Below are positions 30,599 to 41,281 of a stretch of DNA of 51,658 nt, in pieces; within the stretch, counting starts at the first letter, position 1, and every line of letters begins with the position of its first letter. The notes under the pieces were generated by a model, which was given only the letters and a program-made list of their open reading frames with translations, was not told the DNA's origin and did not search any database. Source of the DNA: Geosiphon pyriformis (lineage: Eukaryota; Glomeromycota; Glomeromycetes; Archaeosporales; Geosiphonaceae). Where the stretch lies: contig JAAOMT010000205.1 in NCBI GenBank assembly GCA_016748015.1, positions 1,511-53,168 on the forward strand, read 5' to 3'. Both the position numbers and the translations under genes were made by a program.

Positions 30599-30672
30599 CA
30601 TTTACTATGCCTACTTCTGATTGGCTAATAATCATGCTAATATATTTCCTATATTTTTATGAGTAACAATGG

Positions 30673-31560
30673 CCAGAAGCAAAAGCCATTCAAAAAACAG
30701 ATGCAGAATCCATTGCCGAATTCATTCATCAAGATTTAATTTGTCGACACAGATGTTCAAAGGAATTATTATCAGACCAAGGAACTCATTTTGTGAACAG
30801 AACATTAACAGAATTGAACCAAAGATTCGGAATTAAGAGACCACTATCATTACCATACCATCCACAAACCAACGGATTAGTTGAAAGATTCAACAGAACA
30901 TTGTGTGAAACAATCGCCAAAATCAGTCAAGAAAACCAAGATAAATGAGATTTGTTTATACCATTAATATTATTTGCTTATCAAACAATGAAACAAGACA
31001 CTACACAAACAACACAATTTGAATTAGTATATAATAGAACAGCAATATTACCAATTGAAATAGAAGTCAACACTTATCCAACAAAACCAATAACTGAAGA
31101 TAATTTTCAAGAAATGTTGCTAAGAAAAACATATAACTTAATGGAAACTCTAGAAAACAAATGACAAAAAGCAGCTGACAATATACAAAAGTCACAAAAA
31201 AAGCAAAAAGAATGACATGATAATCAACTACCAAATAAACCAGTTGAATTCAAGATTGGAGACAAAGTACTTCTATATTATACCAAAGCAGAAAAACAAT
31301 GGAGTAGAAAATTTGACCCCAAATGGGACAGACTATTTCACATAGAAGAAATTCTTAGGAATGGAGCTTATAAATTAAGATGGGACAACAAAATCTTAAC
31401 CAAAGCAGCACATGGTGATTGACTGAAACCATATTACCAGATAGCATCATCATTCACCAATAATATTTCATGACTGGGAGTACAAAAAATATTAGTTCAA
31501 CCAGAAGAGATTCCACAAGATCTGGAACCAATCATAATTATTGAACCAAACACATCAAAT
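30673..31560 (+). pseudogene. Element B integrase, C-terminal part
   Basis: Resumes B after E: PEAKAIQKTDAESIAEFIHQDLICRHRC, LLSDQGTHFVNR (second Asp kept), NGLVERFNRT (Glu kept), then TGA at the former Trp of KWDLF. Continues TTQTTQFELVYNRTAILPIEIEVNTYP (30952-31164 open) to FDPKWDRLFHIEEILRNGAYKLRW (GPY/F-like; Gly-Pro changed to Arg-Leu) and QDLEPIIIIEPN. Together with 20381-20685 this is a full-length integrase. Confidence 0.87.
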
Positions 31561-31619
31561 TGAACAACCAAAAGAATATATAAGAGCACAGTATACATGA
31601 CAAAAGCAACCAAGATAAA

Positions 31620-32255
31620 ATGGAAATACCAGATCATATCTACATCATAGCTCAACAATTATTCTAAGCCTTAAGTCAACAACCTCTGGACATAGAAATT
31701 ATTGTTAACAACCAAACAATTTGCTATTGAAACACCAAAAGAAAGACAAAGAATACACCATATTAGTGATTATCAAATAATGATAAAAACTGGTCAGATA
31801 ACATAATAGAAAAAGTAAAGAACACTTTTGGAAAAATATCTATTATGACACCAACAGAAGAACTTACAAAAGAAAATTGGAAGCAATAAACAGAACAACT
31901 TCCAATATCATACTGCTACTACCAGTTAGGTCAGAAGTTGAATCTTCAGGAGTTGTATATTAACAAATCCAAAAGAATATTTAACCAAAACATAATACAG
32001 CAAATTGAAAAATTTATTGGAAAGAAGACAAATTCAACACTATATGTGAAAACAATTTACCAACTGCACAACATATTTCAGAACTATTCAAAATTACTGT
32101 TACACTCTAACATAGAAACCATAACTATTAACCAATGGGGAAGAATAAACAATATACAAGTAGAAGATGTAATAAATAAAGTCAAACAAACAATACTAGA
32201 AAAAGAAGTATTGAAGCTAATTCAAAATGAAGATTTTGATGGAGCTCAATATTAA
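31620..32255 (+). pseudogene. Element B ORF3, conserved unknown protein
   Basis: 212 codons from ATG 31620 (MEIPDHIYIIAQQLF) to TAA 32253. The last 105 codons (31938-32255) are open: NIIQQIEKFIGKK, TIYQLHNIFQ, INQWGRINNIQVED, ending DFDGAQY. In-frame stops are in the N-terminal half. The Trp of the NWKQW block (TGG TGG in E) reads TAA. Short form like E. Starts about 60 nt after integrase and ends at the polypurine tract. Confidence 0.75.
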
Positions 32256-32270
32256 AAAAGGAGGAGATAA
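32256..32270 (+). other. Polypurine tract of element B
   Basis: AAAAGGAGGAGATAA, directly before the 3' LTR. Confidence 0.8.
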
Positions 32271-33090
32271 TGTTATTCATAGAAAAAAAACAAATATAGG
32301 GAAATAGTAGACCAATAAGCGAATTGCATATAGCATGTGAGCACATTGCTCAGCAAGGTAGAACAATGTCAGAAAACATGGCACATTGCTCAGCAGTATG
32401 GAGCAATGCTAGAAAATTAGGGCACATTGCTCAGCAATGTGAACATTGTTCAAGAAATCATAGCACATTGCTTGGAAATGTGAGCAATCTCATAGAATAT
32501 CAATTATGTATATATAGTGATAGCATTAAAAGTAGAAAGAGTAGAATTTTTTAACTAGAAATCTTCCATCCACAAATATTAAATAAATAAATTATTCACC
32601 ATCCACATTTACTCTCCACTATTAACACTTCATGTTGATAGTAATTAATACTTAACTCTGCTAAAACAATAGCTCTTAATCATGGCTATTGACAGGATAC
32701 TAATTTACAATTGCTTTGGTTTATTTTTTTTTATGTTTTCATTTCTTTGTTTTACTAATTGATTAAAGAGTTAAGCACTAAGTTATTGATGTCAAGAATA
32801 GTCTGGTAAAAGACCCCAAAAGAAGGATATAGGAATTGAAAATTTAAGAATAACTTACCAAAAGGACATCTCTGCCAAGATTACTGGCCACCACGCTGAG
32901 AAAAAAATTTGATAGAATTGCAATTCCGGGAGACTACGGGAAAGACAATAATTAAATCTCTGTTCATTATACAAAAGACTCCACAACAAAACCTTCAGAT
33001 CATCATTATTATTACCAATAACAATAGCTCTTGAACACCAAGTTATGGGTTTGTTATTTGACTTGAGACCCCAAATAATCAACTGTAACA
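32271..33090 (+). repeat. 3' LTR of element B
   Basis: 820 bp, TGTTATTCATAG...GTAACA, matching 2815-3615, followed by TSD GCAA. Hairpin 2 at 32667-32691 has loop TAATCA. The frames 32324-32554 and 32855-33181 are not coding. Confidence 0.92.
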
Positions 33091-33094
33091 GCAA

Positions 33095-34080
33095 AGAAGA
33101 CAATGCCCAAATATGGCTCAACAACATTAAAAAGGCCATTACAACAAATGGATGGAATGATGCGAGAGCCCTCCAAGCCATCTTTTATTTTCTCCAAAAT
33201 ACTGCCAATTCATGGTATTAAAGCCTAGCCAACAAACCCCAAGATTTTAATGCATTTAAGCTTGCATTCCTATGATACTTTAATAATAATAATAGCATCA
33301 ATTGTTTAGCAAACACTTTTACCATCATCAAGTAAGGAGAAAATAAAGCAGTCACTACTTACTTAAAACATTTCCACAGAAATTTGCACCAAATCTAGGC
33401 CATACAGGCTAATTATTTCACAGCACCACAAATCCTAAATGAATTCATTCAAGGCCTGCACAGTAGCATTTTCCAATGCATATGTTCAATGCATTCAGCA
33501 GATCTTTAAGCTGCCATTACAAACACCAGAGATTTTGAAGCAGCTGAACTCGAAGCCAACTATGCCCAAGCCATAAATCTAGTGATAAATGGATCATCTG
33601 AATTGGATTCCAAATTGAAACAATTTAGTAATTCAATTAATCAGAAACTAGAAGGATACTTAGCTGACAATCGAGCAATTTATCAGCCTCCACAATGACA
33701 TGATAATTCAGAAAACATGAATCATTTCTGAAATCAGTTACATCCTTTATCATCATCATCCAATCAGCCGTGGCAGCAAGAGATGTATAGTTGCTACAAT
33801 TGGGGTAAACAAAGTCACATCAGAGCTAGCTGCTAAGGTTATAGCAATAATCCATAATCGGAAAATCAAAATCAAAACTCCGATCGCAGATTTCAAACTC
33901 CAAACCACTATCTAAATCAAAATCACTATCAACCACACTACACTCAAATAGCACAACAACTAATATATCAAACTCCAGCACCAGTTATCTACCATCTACA
34001 GCTACAAGTAATATATCAACCACAACAAATTCAAACGCTGTTACACCATCTAATCCAGACATCACTTGGAAACCAAAGAC
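33095..34080 (+). pseudogene. Element A gag, C-terminal part
   Basis: Continues gag after B: EDNAQIWLNNIKKAITTNGWNDARALQAI, NNNNSINCLANTF, FTAPQILNEFIQGL, FEAAELEANYAQAINLVINGSSELDSKLKQF. The zinc knuckle (about 33790-33835) reads CYNWGKQSHIRASC, where the second Cys is Trp. A Gln/Tyr/Pro-rich tail follows. Many stops at former Trp, Gln and Arg codons. Confidence 0.84.
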
Positions 34081-34740
34081 TGAGAATTGTTCAACAAAAC
34101 TGGAGATCAGTGATGGTTGTACATCAACTGATCCTCAATTCATCTAACCACGTCTTAAGATTATGTTCCAAGAATTCAGAAAATAAGTACAACCAAAATC
34201 AAAATTCCCAGAACTATTTGAGTCTCCTGGTTGCCCCAGAAGATGCTTCGATCAACAATGATCTGGAAACTTCTCTGAAGCAAATGATCAATAACAACAT
34301 ACCTTTAGCCACCATCACAAACAACAAATTGTTAGCAGCCATTTTTCTCTTCAAAATCAAGGAACCAACTGAAACCCCTCTCTTTAGTGGAGCCATCCTT
34401 GATACAAAACCTATTACTGCTATGTACACTGATGTCAAGGTTGATGGGCAGGCCATCAAGCTAATCTTAGACAGTGGTTTAACAGGCAGCATCATCACAT
34501 GACAACTCATGGACCAATTAGGTCACTAAGTTGATCATGCTGCCAGCACCAGAATTATCACTGCTGATGGAACCACCAAAACTCCAATTGGCGAAATCAA
34601 CAATTTTTTCATCAAAGTCAATGGTATTATTGTATCAATCAAAATTTTAGTTATGGAAACCACCCAGTACTAAGCTCTTATTGGTAATGACTGGCTGTCT
34701 AAAACCAACGCCATGCTTAATCCGAACACCCAGAAGCTAC
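34081..34740 (+). pseudogene. Element A protease
   Basis: Open 34110-34502: NIPLATITNNKLLAAIFLFKIK, ITAMYTDVKVDGQAIKLILDSGLTGSIIT with the catalytic DSG intact. TGA then follows, LMDQLGH, TAA, VDHAASTRIITADGTTKTPIGEIN, and WLSKTNAMLN. The TGA is shared with B and E, the TAA with B. Confidence 0.86.
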
Positions 34741-35860
34741 AGCTCAGCCAAAATGGGCAGCATACTAAAGTACCAGCCACCTGTAGACACTTCAAAACCA
34801 CTACAACCACATCACTAATTGAATTTAAGGAAGAAGAGAAGAAACCTACTTGGGAAGCCTATCAAGTTTCATGGGCTGACACCAATTACAATGAATTACT
34901 GCCAATACTGTCTTAAGACAACAAAGGAAAAGAAAAAGAAGAAGATGAGCCACAAAAAAATATTACCAATGAAATTACCAGTACCTGGAGAAGTTTCTAT
35001 TCAACTGACACCAGACCAGAACCACTCTATATTCTACTCCAGTGCAAAGACTACAGAAAAAAGTTGTTTTCCATGGAAGCTTGGATTGCACCTAATAAAG
35101 ACTACTAGACATGGACCCATTACTATTGCAAACTATGCCACCATGAATACTATGACTATCCAAAATGCTAAGACAAGTGAGACAACAAATTATGTCTTAC
35201 TTGTGGCAAACAACTGCTTGACAAAGGGATGTGGAATGACATTCCTAGTTAAGAAGGAACCTGTGACGCATCATGTCAATACACAATTCTCATTAATAAC
35301 TGGGTAAGTCGAAGAACCCTAATAATTGCAGCCTGGCATCGAGTAATCTCTTGCCTAGACAGTTATTCACACAACAAAGGCAAGATCTGAAGAATAGCCA
35401 ACACCAAGATAGAAGATGCTTCACCCAGTGAGATCTTAAAAATAAAGAACAATTATCCTGAACCAGTTGAAGTTGTTCTTATTCCCAATGCCTTTTTAAA
35501 TATTGAGACAGGCCCAGAGGAATTCCATAAATACTACCAAAATTTAGCACCCATTCAAAAAGAACAAGAATAGTGCTTGGAAGAAATAAATACCTAATTA
35601 TGTAACCACTGTTTGATCCCATGTAACTTTCAGTATTGTAATAAGTGTGATCTCATCTACAATCCAACACTACACAGAATCTACATGATTTTGGAAGAGG
35701 AAGAACCAATCAGCAGCTGTGCATCAGAATCAGATTCAATTTTTAATTCCAATTCAAAACCCAATGACAATGACAACAATGGTTTCAGCTCCATTCAAAA
35801 TGACAGCAGCAATAACAACAGTGATTTAAACTCAGATTCAGATTTCAAACAGTACATCCC
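34741..35860 (+). pseudogene. Element A cysteine-rich segment
   Basis: Degenerate copy of the protease-dUTPase spacer. Visible are TKVPATCRHFKTTTTT, KKPTWEAYQVSWADTNYNELLPILS, then remnants of the paired-Cys stretch, EEFHKYYQNLAP, and the second cluster CNHCLIPCNFQYCNKCDLIYNP (about 35600-35660). A Ser/Asn/Asp-rich linker follows (35613-36020 open frame). The 34819-35307 open frame is out of frame with Pol and is a shadow. Confidence 0.72.
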
Positions 35861-35986
35861 ACTTTTTGATCTTTCCAAGGAACAGGAATTCAGATGGTTC
35901 AGTAACAATAATAAAAGTATTATGCCAGAATGCGTGCATGATACTGATACAAGATTTGATCTGAGATATCCAAGAAAAAATGCCAT
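35861..35986 (+). pseudogene. Element A dUTPase, N-terminal part (interrupted by solo LTR C)
   Basis: FDLSKEQEFRWFSNNNKSIMPECVHDTDTRFDLRYPRKNAI: motif 1 reads DTRFDL (DAGFDL expected). C is inserted right after, at CCAT. Confidence 0.85.
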
Positions 35987-36857
35987 TGTTATTCATAGAA
36001 ATATAGGAAATATATATTAGCATAGTTATTAATCAATCAGAAATAGATGTAGTAAAATGTGGAATTTCAGGATTCCTCTTAGGAATTGCAAGATTCTAGG
36101 AATTACAGGATTCTCACAAGGAATTACAGGATTCCAGAATTCCAGGATTTCTCTCAAAGAAATTGCAGAATTCCAGGAATCCCAGGATTTCTGTTGTGAA
36201 GAATTCAGGAATTGAGGAATCTCAATTATATATATATAGCAGTAGGATTAGAAGCTAAAAAGACAGATCTTTCAGTTTAGATTTCATCTAAACAACTTTC
36301 CAAACCACAAATAAATAACTGTTTAATATTTCAAATCTGCTGCCACTATCAACACTTCATGTTGATAGTAATTGATACTTAATCACACTGGAACAATAGC
36401 TCTTGATCATGGCTATTGATGGAATACTAACTTGCAAATTGCCTTGGCTTATTTCTTTTCTTTCTTTATTTTTTTTTATTTTCTTTATTTTTTGCTTTGA
36501 TTTTATTGTTATTTACTAACTCTATTGAGGATTAACGCGTGGGGTACTAATGTCAGAATAAATGTGACTGGTAAAAGACCCAGAAATAAGGATAGAACAC
36601 TTGATTGAGGATAGCTTACCAGGAGAAATACTGGCCATCAAGCTGAGAAAAAAATTGACAAAACTGCGGTTTCGGAAAGCTACAGATAAAACTATTACCA
36701 TTAAATTTCTGTTCATTATACAAAAAACTCAACCAAACCCTTCAGATACAAACCTTTCAGATATAAATCTTTAGACTACTATCAACTACAACTAGATTTG
36801 AGCACCAAGTTATGGATTTGTTATTTAATCCAATACCAGAAATAGTCACTTGTAACA
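35987..36857 (+). repeat. Solo LTR C (E family)
   Basis: 871 bp, TGTTATTCATAG...GTAACA, flanked by the perfect TSD CCAT (35983-35986, 36858-36861); A's dUTPase reads through when it is removed. Sequence is that of the E LTR in the opposite orientation: GGAATTCC array 36058-36215, TATATATATAG at about 36228, hairpin 1 at 36346-36368, hairpin 2 at 36394-36418, TACTAAC and T-rich tract, CTGGTAA/TTACCAG, AAAC/GTTT stem at 36661-36672. Solo LTRs arise by recombination between the two LTRs of a full element. Confidence 0.95.
36394..36418 (+). promoter_or_regulatory. Conserved leader hairpin 2, solo LTR C
   Basis: Stem CAATAGC/GCTATTG, loop TCTTGATCATG containing TGATCA; followed by GATGGAATACTAACTTGC. 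Confidence 0.65.
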
Positions 36858-36861
36858 CCAT

Positions 36862-37210
36862 CAAATTAGAATCATATTCACACATCTGCATTGATCTCAA
36901 AGTTGTACTGGAAATTCCTACAATAATAATAGTTCAATTAGCATTTAGAAATAGCTTAGCAAAAAAAAGAATCAGCATCAGAGGAGAAATAATTGACACT
37001 GAATATGTGGGAAATATTATTGCTATACTACAAAATGATTCAGAAAAGACCTATATCATAAAGCCAAATGAAAAGATAGCACAAGCAATATTCCTGTCTT
37101 TGGTTAAAATAACTCGATTAGTATTAATGAGAAACAGAGAAGAATTAAGAATTATAGCTAAAGGAATACAAAGATTCAGATCAACAGATAGAATAGATAT
37201 ACCAATCAAT
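36862..37210 (+). pseudogene. Element A dUTPase, C-terminal part
   Basis: Frame of 36812 (its first 50 nt are LTR): TIKLESYSHICIDLKVVLEI, motif 2 FRNSLAKKRI, motif 3 EIIDTEYVGNI (Gly changed to Glu), motif 4 NEKIAQAIFLSL, motif 5 KGIQRFRSTDR (GFGST changed to RFRST). No stop, but several key glycines are lost by transitions. Confidence 0.85.
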
Positions 37211-37580
37211 ATGGCAGAAAAAAAAGTTATTGACAAGGGAGAAATTATATTCACCTGTCAATCAATTTCTATTCTGCCATATGACCAGTACATGTTAACC
37301 ATAAAAAGAAAAGTGAAGAATTAGGCACAAATTTTTGAAGCAAAACCAACCATTTGCAAATCAGAAGAGATTGGACTTATCAATCTCTATATACCAGCCA
37401 AAAACAAAAAACATATCAAAATTCCCATCTACAATGCAACAGGAAACATCATATAAATACCAAAAAAAACTACCATCAAGTATTTAAGCACTGAAGTTGA
37501 AGAACAGACACCAAATCCCATTTCAGATTTTCCACAGCTTTGTGAATATGTGGATATCACGTCACAAACAATTTATGGAC
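37211..37580 (+). pseudogene. Element A segment between dUTPase and RT
   Basis: KKVIDKGEIIFTCQSISILPYDQYML, then TAG, KPTICKSEEIGLINLYI, KIPIYNATGNII, TAA, TTIKYLSTEVE, FPQLCEYVDITSQ. Same arrangement as in B and E. Role unknown. Confidence 0.62.
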
Positions 37581-38450
37581 AGAACAAATGTTATCTGCTC
37601 CAACCAGAACAATTGGAACAAATGAATATGGGAAACTTAGACCCACTTCAATATATGCAGCTCAAAATATTACTCAACAACTTTAATAATATCTTTGCTA
37701 GCGAAAATGAATTTGGCCATACTAACATCATTCAACATCAGATCAAAACTGAAAATACGATGCCAATAAAACAATGAGCATACAGAGTACCACCAGCTAG
37801 CCATGAAATCATTCATCAAAAAATCAATTAAATGCTAGACAATGGGTTAATTCAGCCATCAATGAGCCTATGGTCATTACCAGTGGTATTAGTCCATAAG
37901 AAAAATGGGAAAATCCACTTTTGTGTGAATTACAGGAAACTGAATGAAGTAACAAAAAGAGATAGCTACCCAACTCCAAAGATCCAAAAACTGTTTGATG
38001 CTTTTGGAGGAAAGAAATGGTTCTCAACTTTGGACTTAGACAGTGGTTATTGGCAAGTAGCCATGAAACTGGAAGATAAAGAAAAAATGGCTTTTACAAC
38101 ATGAAAAGTGAATTTCAAATTTGAAGTAATGCCATTTGGTTTGATGAATGCACCAGCCACCTTCCAATGACTTATGGAAATTGTTTACACCAGATTACTA
38201 TGGAAATCAGTAGTTGTTTACTTAAATAACACAAATGTGTTCTTTAAAACATTTAATGATCATTTGCATCATCTTCAACAAGTGTTTGAAAAACTAAGAA
38301 GAGCCAGATTAAAATTAAATGCAACCAAGTGTTTCTTTGAAAAAACTGAACTCAAGTTTTTAGGACATGTTGTGAGCAAAAACGATATCAAAACAGATCC
38401 AGACAAGATTGAGATAGTCAAGAACTTTCCAGTACCAATCAATTTGACAG
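37581..38450 (+). pseudogene. Element A reverse transcriptase
   Basis: CYLLQPEQLEQMNMGNLDPLQYMQLK, NEFGHTNIIQHQIKTENTMPIKQ, TGA (former Arg), MLDNGLIQPSMSLWSLPVVL, HFCVNYRKLNEVTKRDSYPTP, WFSTLDLDSGYWQVAMKLED, MPFGLMNAPATFQ then TGA, the YxDD box as YLNN at 38219-38230, and CFFEKTELKFLGHVVSKND. Frame maintained across all pieces (37550, 37832 and 38174 open frames). Confidence 0.9.
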
Positions 38451-39015
38451 AACTAAGAGCATTTTTGGAATTTGCCAGATACTATCGCCACTTTATCAAA
38501 GATTTTTTTAAACTGGCCCAGCCATTACACCAGCTCCAATCAAAAAACATCAAATATGAATGGATAGAAAACCAGCAAGAAGCTTTTGACATATTAAGAA
38601 GAAAGCTTATTCAAGCTTTAGTGTTGATGTATTCAGATTACAGCAAACTATTCATCATCACCACCGATGCATTAGGCCAAGCATTGGGAGCAGTACTATC
38701 ATAGAAAGAACTGGATGGAAGAGAACATCCAGTAGCATACACCAGCCAAAGTTTGAGTTCAGCTGAAAAGAACTATGGAACACCAGCATTAGAATACTTA
38801 GCAATCTATTGGGCAGTCATGAAATAGAAAAAATACTTAAGCCAAAAGTTTGATATATACACTGATCATAAAGAATTGACTTTAATCCAGAAGTAAGAAT
38901 TTGAAGATGATCATTATGCTCGATAGAAAATAAAACTTTCACTATTTAAATATACTGTACACTACAAAAAAAGAAAAGAAAACAGAAATGCCAACAGTTT
39001 ATCACAAATAAGACA
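38451..39015 (+). pseudogene. Element A RT connection and RNase H
   Basis: LRAFLEFARYYRHFIKDFFKLAQPLH, EWIENQQEAFDILRRKLIQALVLMY, FIITTDALGQALGAVLS, TAG, HPVAYTSQSLSSAEKNYGT, LEYLAIYWAVMK, TAG, KYLSQKFDIYTDHKEL. Catalytic Asp in TTDA kept. The spacer 39015-39230 is A-rich and poorly conserved. Confidence 0.87.
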
Positions 39016-39189
39016 AATCTAAAAACACTTCAACCCAAAAATATAACAAAAAATGAATAAACAAAAATATCAACAACTTCAATATTTTATAAACACCTAA
39101 CAGTTCAAGAAAAAATTATCTCAAAAGGAACAAAACCATATCAAACAACAGTCCAAATATTTTATTACTCACCAAAATATACTTTATCA

Positions 39190-40420
39190 GAAAAACAGAA
39201 AGAATCCAGATCAACCAACCAGAGTAATCATGGAACCAGAGAAAGAAACAATATTATTCAACATGTACTCTGATCCAATAGCAGGACATTTTCACAAAGA
39301 AGCAACCATGAAAAGAACCAGAAATAGATATTATTAGCTATCCATGTACCCAGATATCATCCAATATGTGCAAAATTGTGATACTTGTCAGAGAAGAGGA
39401 AGAACAAGACTTAGTGAGCCATTAAGACCAATCAAAGTAGGACAACCATTTGAGCAGATTGGAATTGACTTAGTTGGACCATTAATAATAACTAGCAAAG
39501 AGAACAGATATATCACAGTAGCCATGGATTATTTCATTAAATGGCCAGAAGCAAAAGCAATTCAAAGAGCAGATGCAGAATCTATTGCCAAATTCGTCCA
39601 TCAAGATCTGATTTGTTGACATGGATGTCCAAAAGAATTATTATTCAACCAAGAAACTCACTTTGTGAATAGAACATTAACAGAACTGAGTCAAAGATTT
39701 GAAATAAAGAGACCATTATCATCGTCATATCACTCACAAACCAATGGATTAGTTGAAAGATTCAATAGAACATTGTGTGAAGTGATAGCCAAGATCAGCC
39801 AAAAAAACCCAGAACAAATAAGACTTATTTATACCATTAGTACTATTTGCTTATTGAATGAAGCAAGATACTACACAAGCAACACCATTTGAATTAGTAT
39901 ATGATAGAACAGCAACACTACCAATTGAGATAGAGGTCAATACATATCCAACAGAACTAATAACAGAAGACAATTTCCAAGAAACATTGCTAAAAAGAAC
40001 ATATGACGTAATGAAAATACTAGAAAACAAACAGCAAAGAACAGCTAATAACATTCAAAACTTACAAGAAAAACAAAAAGAAAGGCATGATAACCAACTA
40101 CCAGATAAACCAGTCAAATTCAGGATTGAAGACAAAGTACTATTATATTGTACCAAAGCAGAAAAACAGTGAAATGAAAAGTTGGATCCAAAATGGAATG
40201 GACCATTTCACATACACAAAATTTTAGGAAACAGATCTTACAAGTTATGATTAGAAAACAGAATTCTGAAAAGGACAGCACATGGAAATCATTTAAAAAT
40301 TTATCAAACACAAGGATTGACATTAGTAGAACCACAATTAGGAACACAAATTCCATTAATCTGACTAGAAGATATACCACAAGATATGGAACCAATTATA
40401 ATCATGAAAACATAGTTACA
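39190..40420 (+). pseudogene. Element A integrase
   Basis: Zinc finger YSDPIAGHFHKE ... VQNCDTCQRRG (first His changed to Tyr). Core: VAMDYFIKWPEAKAIQ (first Asp kept), DLIC, TGA (CGA in B and D), HGCPKELLFNQETHF (second Asp changed to Asn), NGLVERFNRT (Glu kept). A one-base indel lies at about 39815; the frame continues as DLFIPLVLFAY, TGA, MKQDTTQATPFELVYDRTATLPIEIEVNTYP (39858-40172). The end holds LDPKWNGPFHIHKILGNRSYKL and QDMEPIIIM. Confidence 0.88.
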
Positions 40421-40495
40421 CACATGCCAAAATTCAGATATTACACACATATATGCCTTAAGACCATAAAGAAAGAAATAATAGAAATTTCAAAC

Positions 40496-41266
40496 ATGGA
40501 TTTTTTAGACAAAATTTTAAATTTATCTAAACAATTATTTAACAAAATTCAAAAATCTACATCTTAAATAAAAATTATAATCGATAAAAAAAAGATAAGA
40601 TATAGAGATAAAAGGAAAAAAAAAATGGGCAAGAGTTCAACTAAAACTAATCATTTCCATCCCTACACTCTGCCTGGGAAGAAAATTTTACAAAAAGAAA
40701 TTAAATATACTTCTCGAATAGGATGTGGAGAAAAAAGAAGGAAGAAAAAAGAAGGAATGGAAAAATTAGATAGAAAACAAAAACAATTATATACAACATA
40801 CTTGGTCTTCGAGCTAGAGAAAATTAAAGAATCTTTAGCTCATAGGACCAAACTCCCCAAAACAGGGGAGTGGACACTAGATAATGCCCAGAAGTAGAAA
40901 GAAAGACTCCCTTCAATATATTGGTTTTACAAAATCAGAAAACAACTAGACTTAAAAAACCCATATGGAAACTACAACCAGAAAACTTTCAACAAAGAAG
41001 CAATGCGGCAAGTAGAAAAATTCATAGGAAGAAACAACCTGACATTACACTACAAGACAGCATGTCAATTATATGTTGCTTTTCAATATTGTTCAAACAT
41101 ACTATTGGATAGATCTTTGAAAAAAATAATAGTCAACAACATAGGACAAATGACCAATCAACAGTTCAAAGATCTACAAAAAGCCATAGTTAACATAACC
41201 ATCAAACATTACACAAATGAAGTTCTATCAACAGACATAACTGATTTTGCAAGAGCTTAATATTAA
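40496..41266 (+). pseudogene. Element A ORF3, conserved unknown protein
   Basis: 257 codons from ATG 40496 (MDFLDKILNLSKQLFNKIQK) to TAA 41264, one frame, with in-frame stops at former Gln or Trp codons (TAA after KSTS, TAG in AQK*KERLP, TAA in ARA*Y). Long form as in D, with a Lys/Gly-rich segment and LVFELEKIKESLAHRTKLPKTGEW, where the Trp (TGA in D) is intact. The C-terminal core reads KTFNKEAMRQVEKFIGRNN, CQLYVAFQY, NNIGQMTNQQFKDLQKAI. Confidence 0.75.
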
Positions 41267-41281
41267 AAAAAAAGGAGATAA
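41267..41281 (+). other. Polypurine tract of element A
   Basis: AAAAAAAAGGAGATA followed by the LTR start TGTTAC at 41282; same GGAGATAA ending as in B. Confidence 0.75.

Larger units (their letters stand above)
20686..30668 (-). mobile_element. Element E: minus-strand LTR retrotransposon in B integrase
   Basis: LTRs 20686-21532 (3') and 29747-30668 (5') are flanked by the perfect TSD ATGG (20682-20685, 30669-30672); B reads LTKW-PEAKAIQ across. Length 9,983 bp. Gag, protease, cysteine-rich segment, dUTPase, RT and RNase H (29684 down to about 23766) stay in a single reading frame broken only by stops; integrase is shifted by one. Lesions: protease DSG to NSR, RT YLNN, integrase first His to Pro. 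Solo LTR C belongs to the same LTR family. Confidence 0.94.
29747..30668 (-). repeat. 5' LTR of element E
   Basis: 922 bp. The minus strand begins TGTTACTCATAA and ends CTGTAACA. U3 array 30417-30598, TATA-like TATATATAG at about 30377 on the minus strand, hairpin 1 (about 30239-30261), hairpin 2 (30191-30215), TACTAAC and pyrimidine tract (about 30095-30185), and the AAAC/GTTT stem at 29931-29942. It has an extra U3 unit relative to the 3' LTR. The 29887-30081 frame is not coding. Confidence 0.92.
2815..33090 (+). mobile_element. Element B: LTR retrotransposon inserted in A gag, containing D and E
   Basis: LTRs 2815-3615 (TGTTACTCATAG...GTAACA) and 32271-33090 are flanked by a perfect 4-bp TSD GCAA (2811-2814, 33091-33094). 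A's gag reads across when B is removed (FTG-K-EDNAQIWLN, compare FTGKEDDAQIWLN in B). Without D and E it is about 10.0 kb. Gag to protease stays in one frame on the left of D, and D plus its TSD (10,257 bp, a multiple of three) keeps that frame. A one-base shift occurs near 17880. Lesions include integrase Asp to Asn and RT YLNN. Confidence 0.93.

Noticed and set aside
34819-35307. 162-codon open frame as a separate gene in element A
   Set aside because: It is out of frame with Pol, whose conserved protease and cysteine-rich residues read in another frame over the same DNA.
35987-36857. Solo LTR C as an internal promoter captured by element A
   Set aside because: It has perfect TSDs, lies inside the dUTPase coding sequence of a dead element, and belongs to another family; it is an ordinary secondary insertion.
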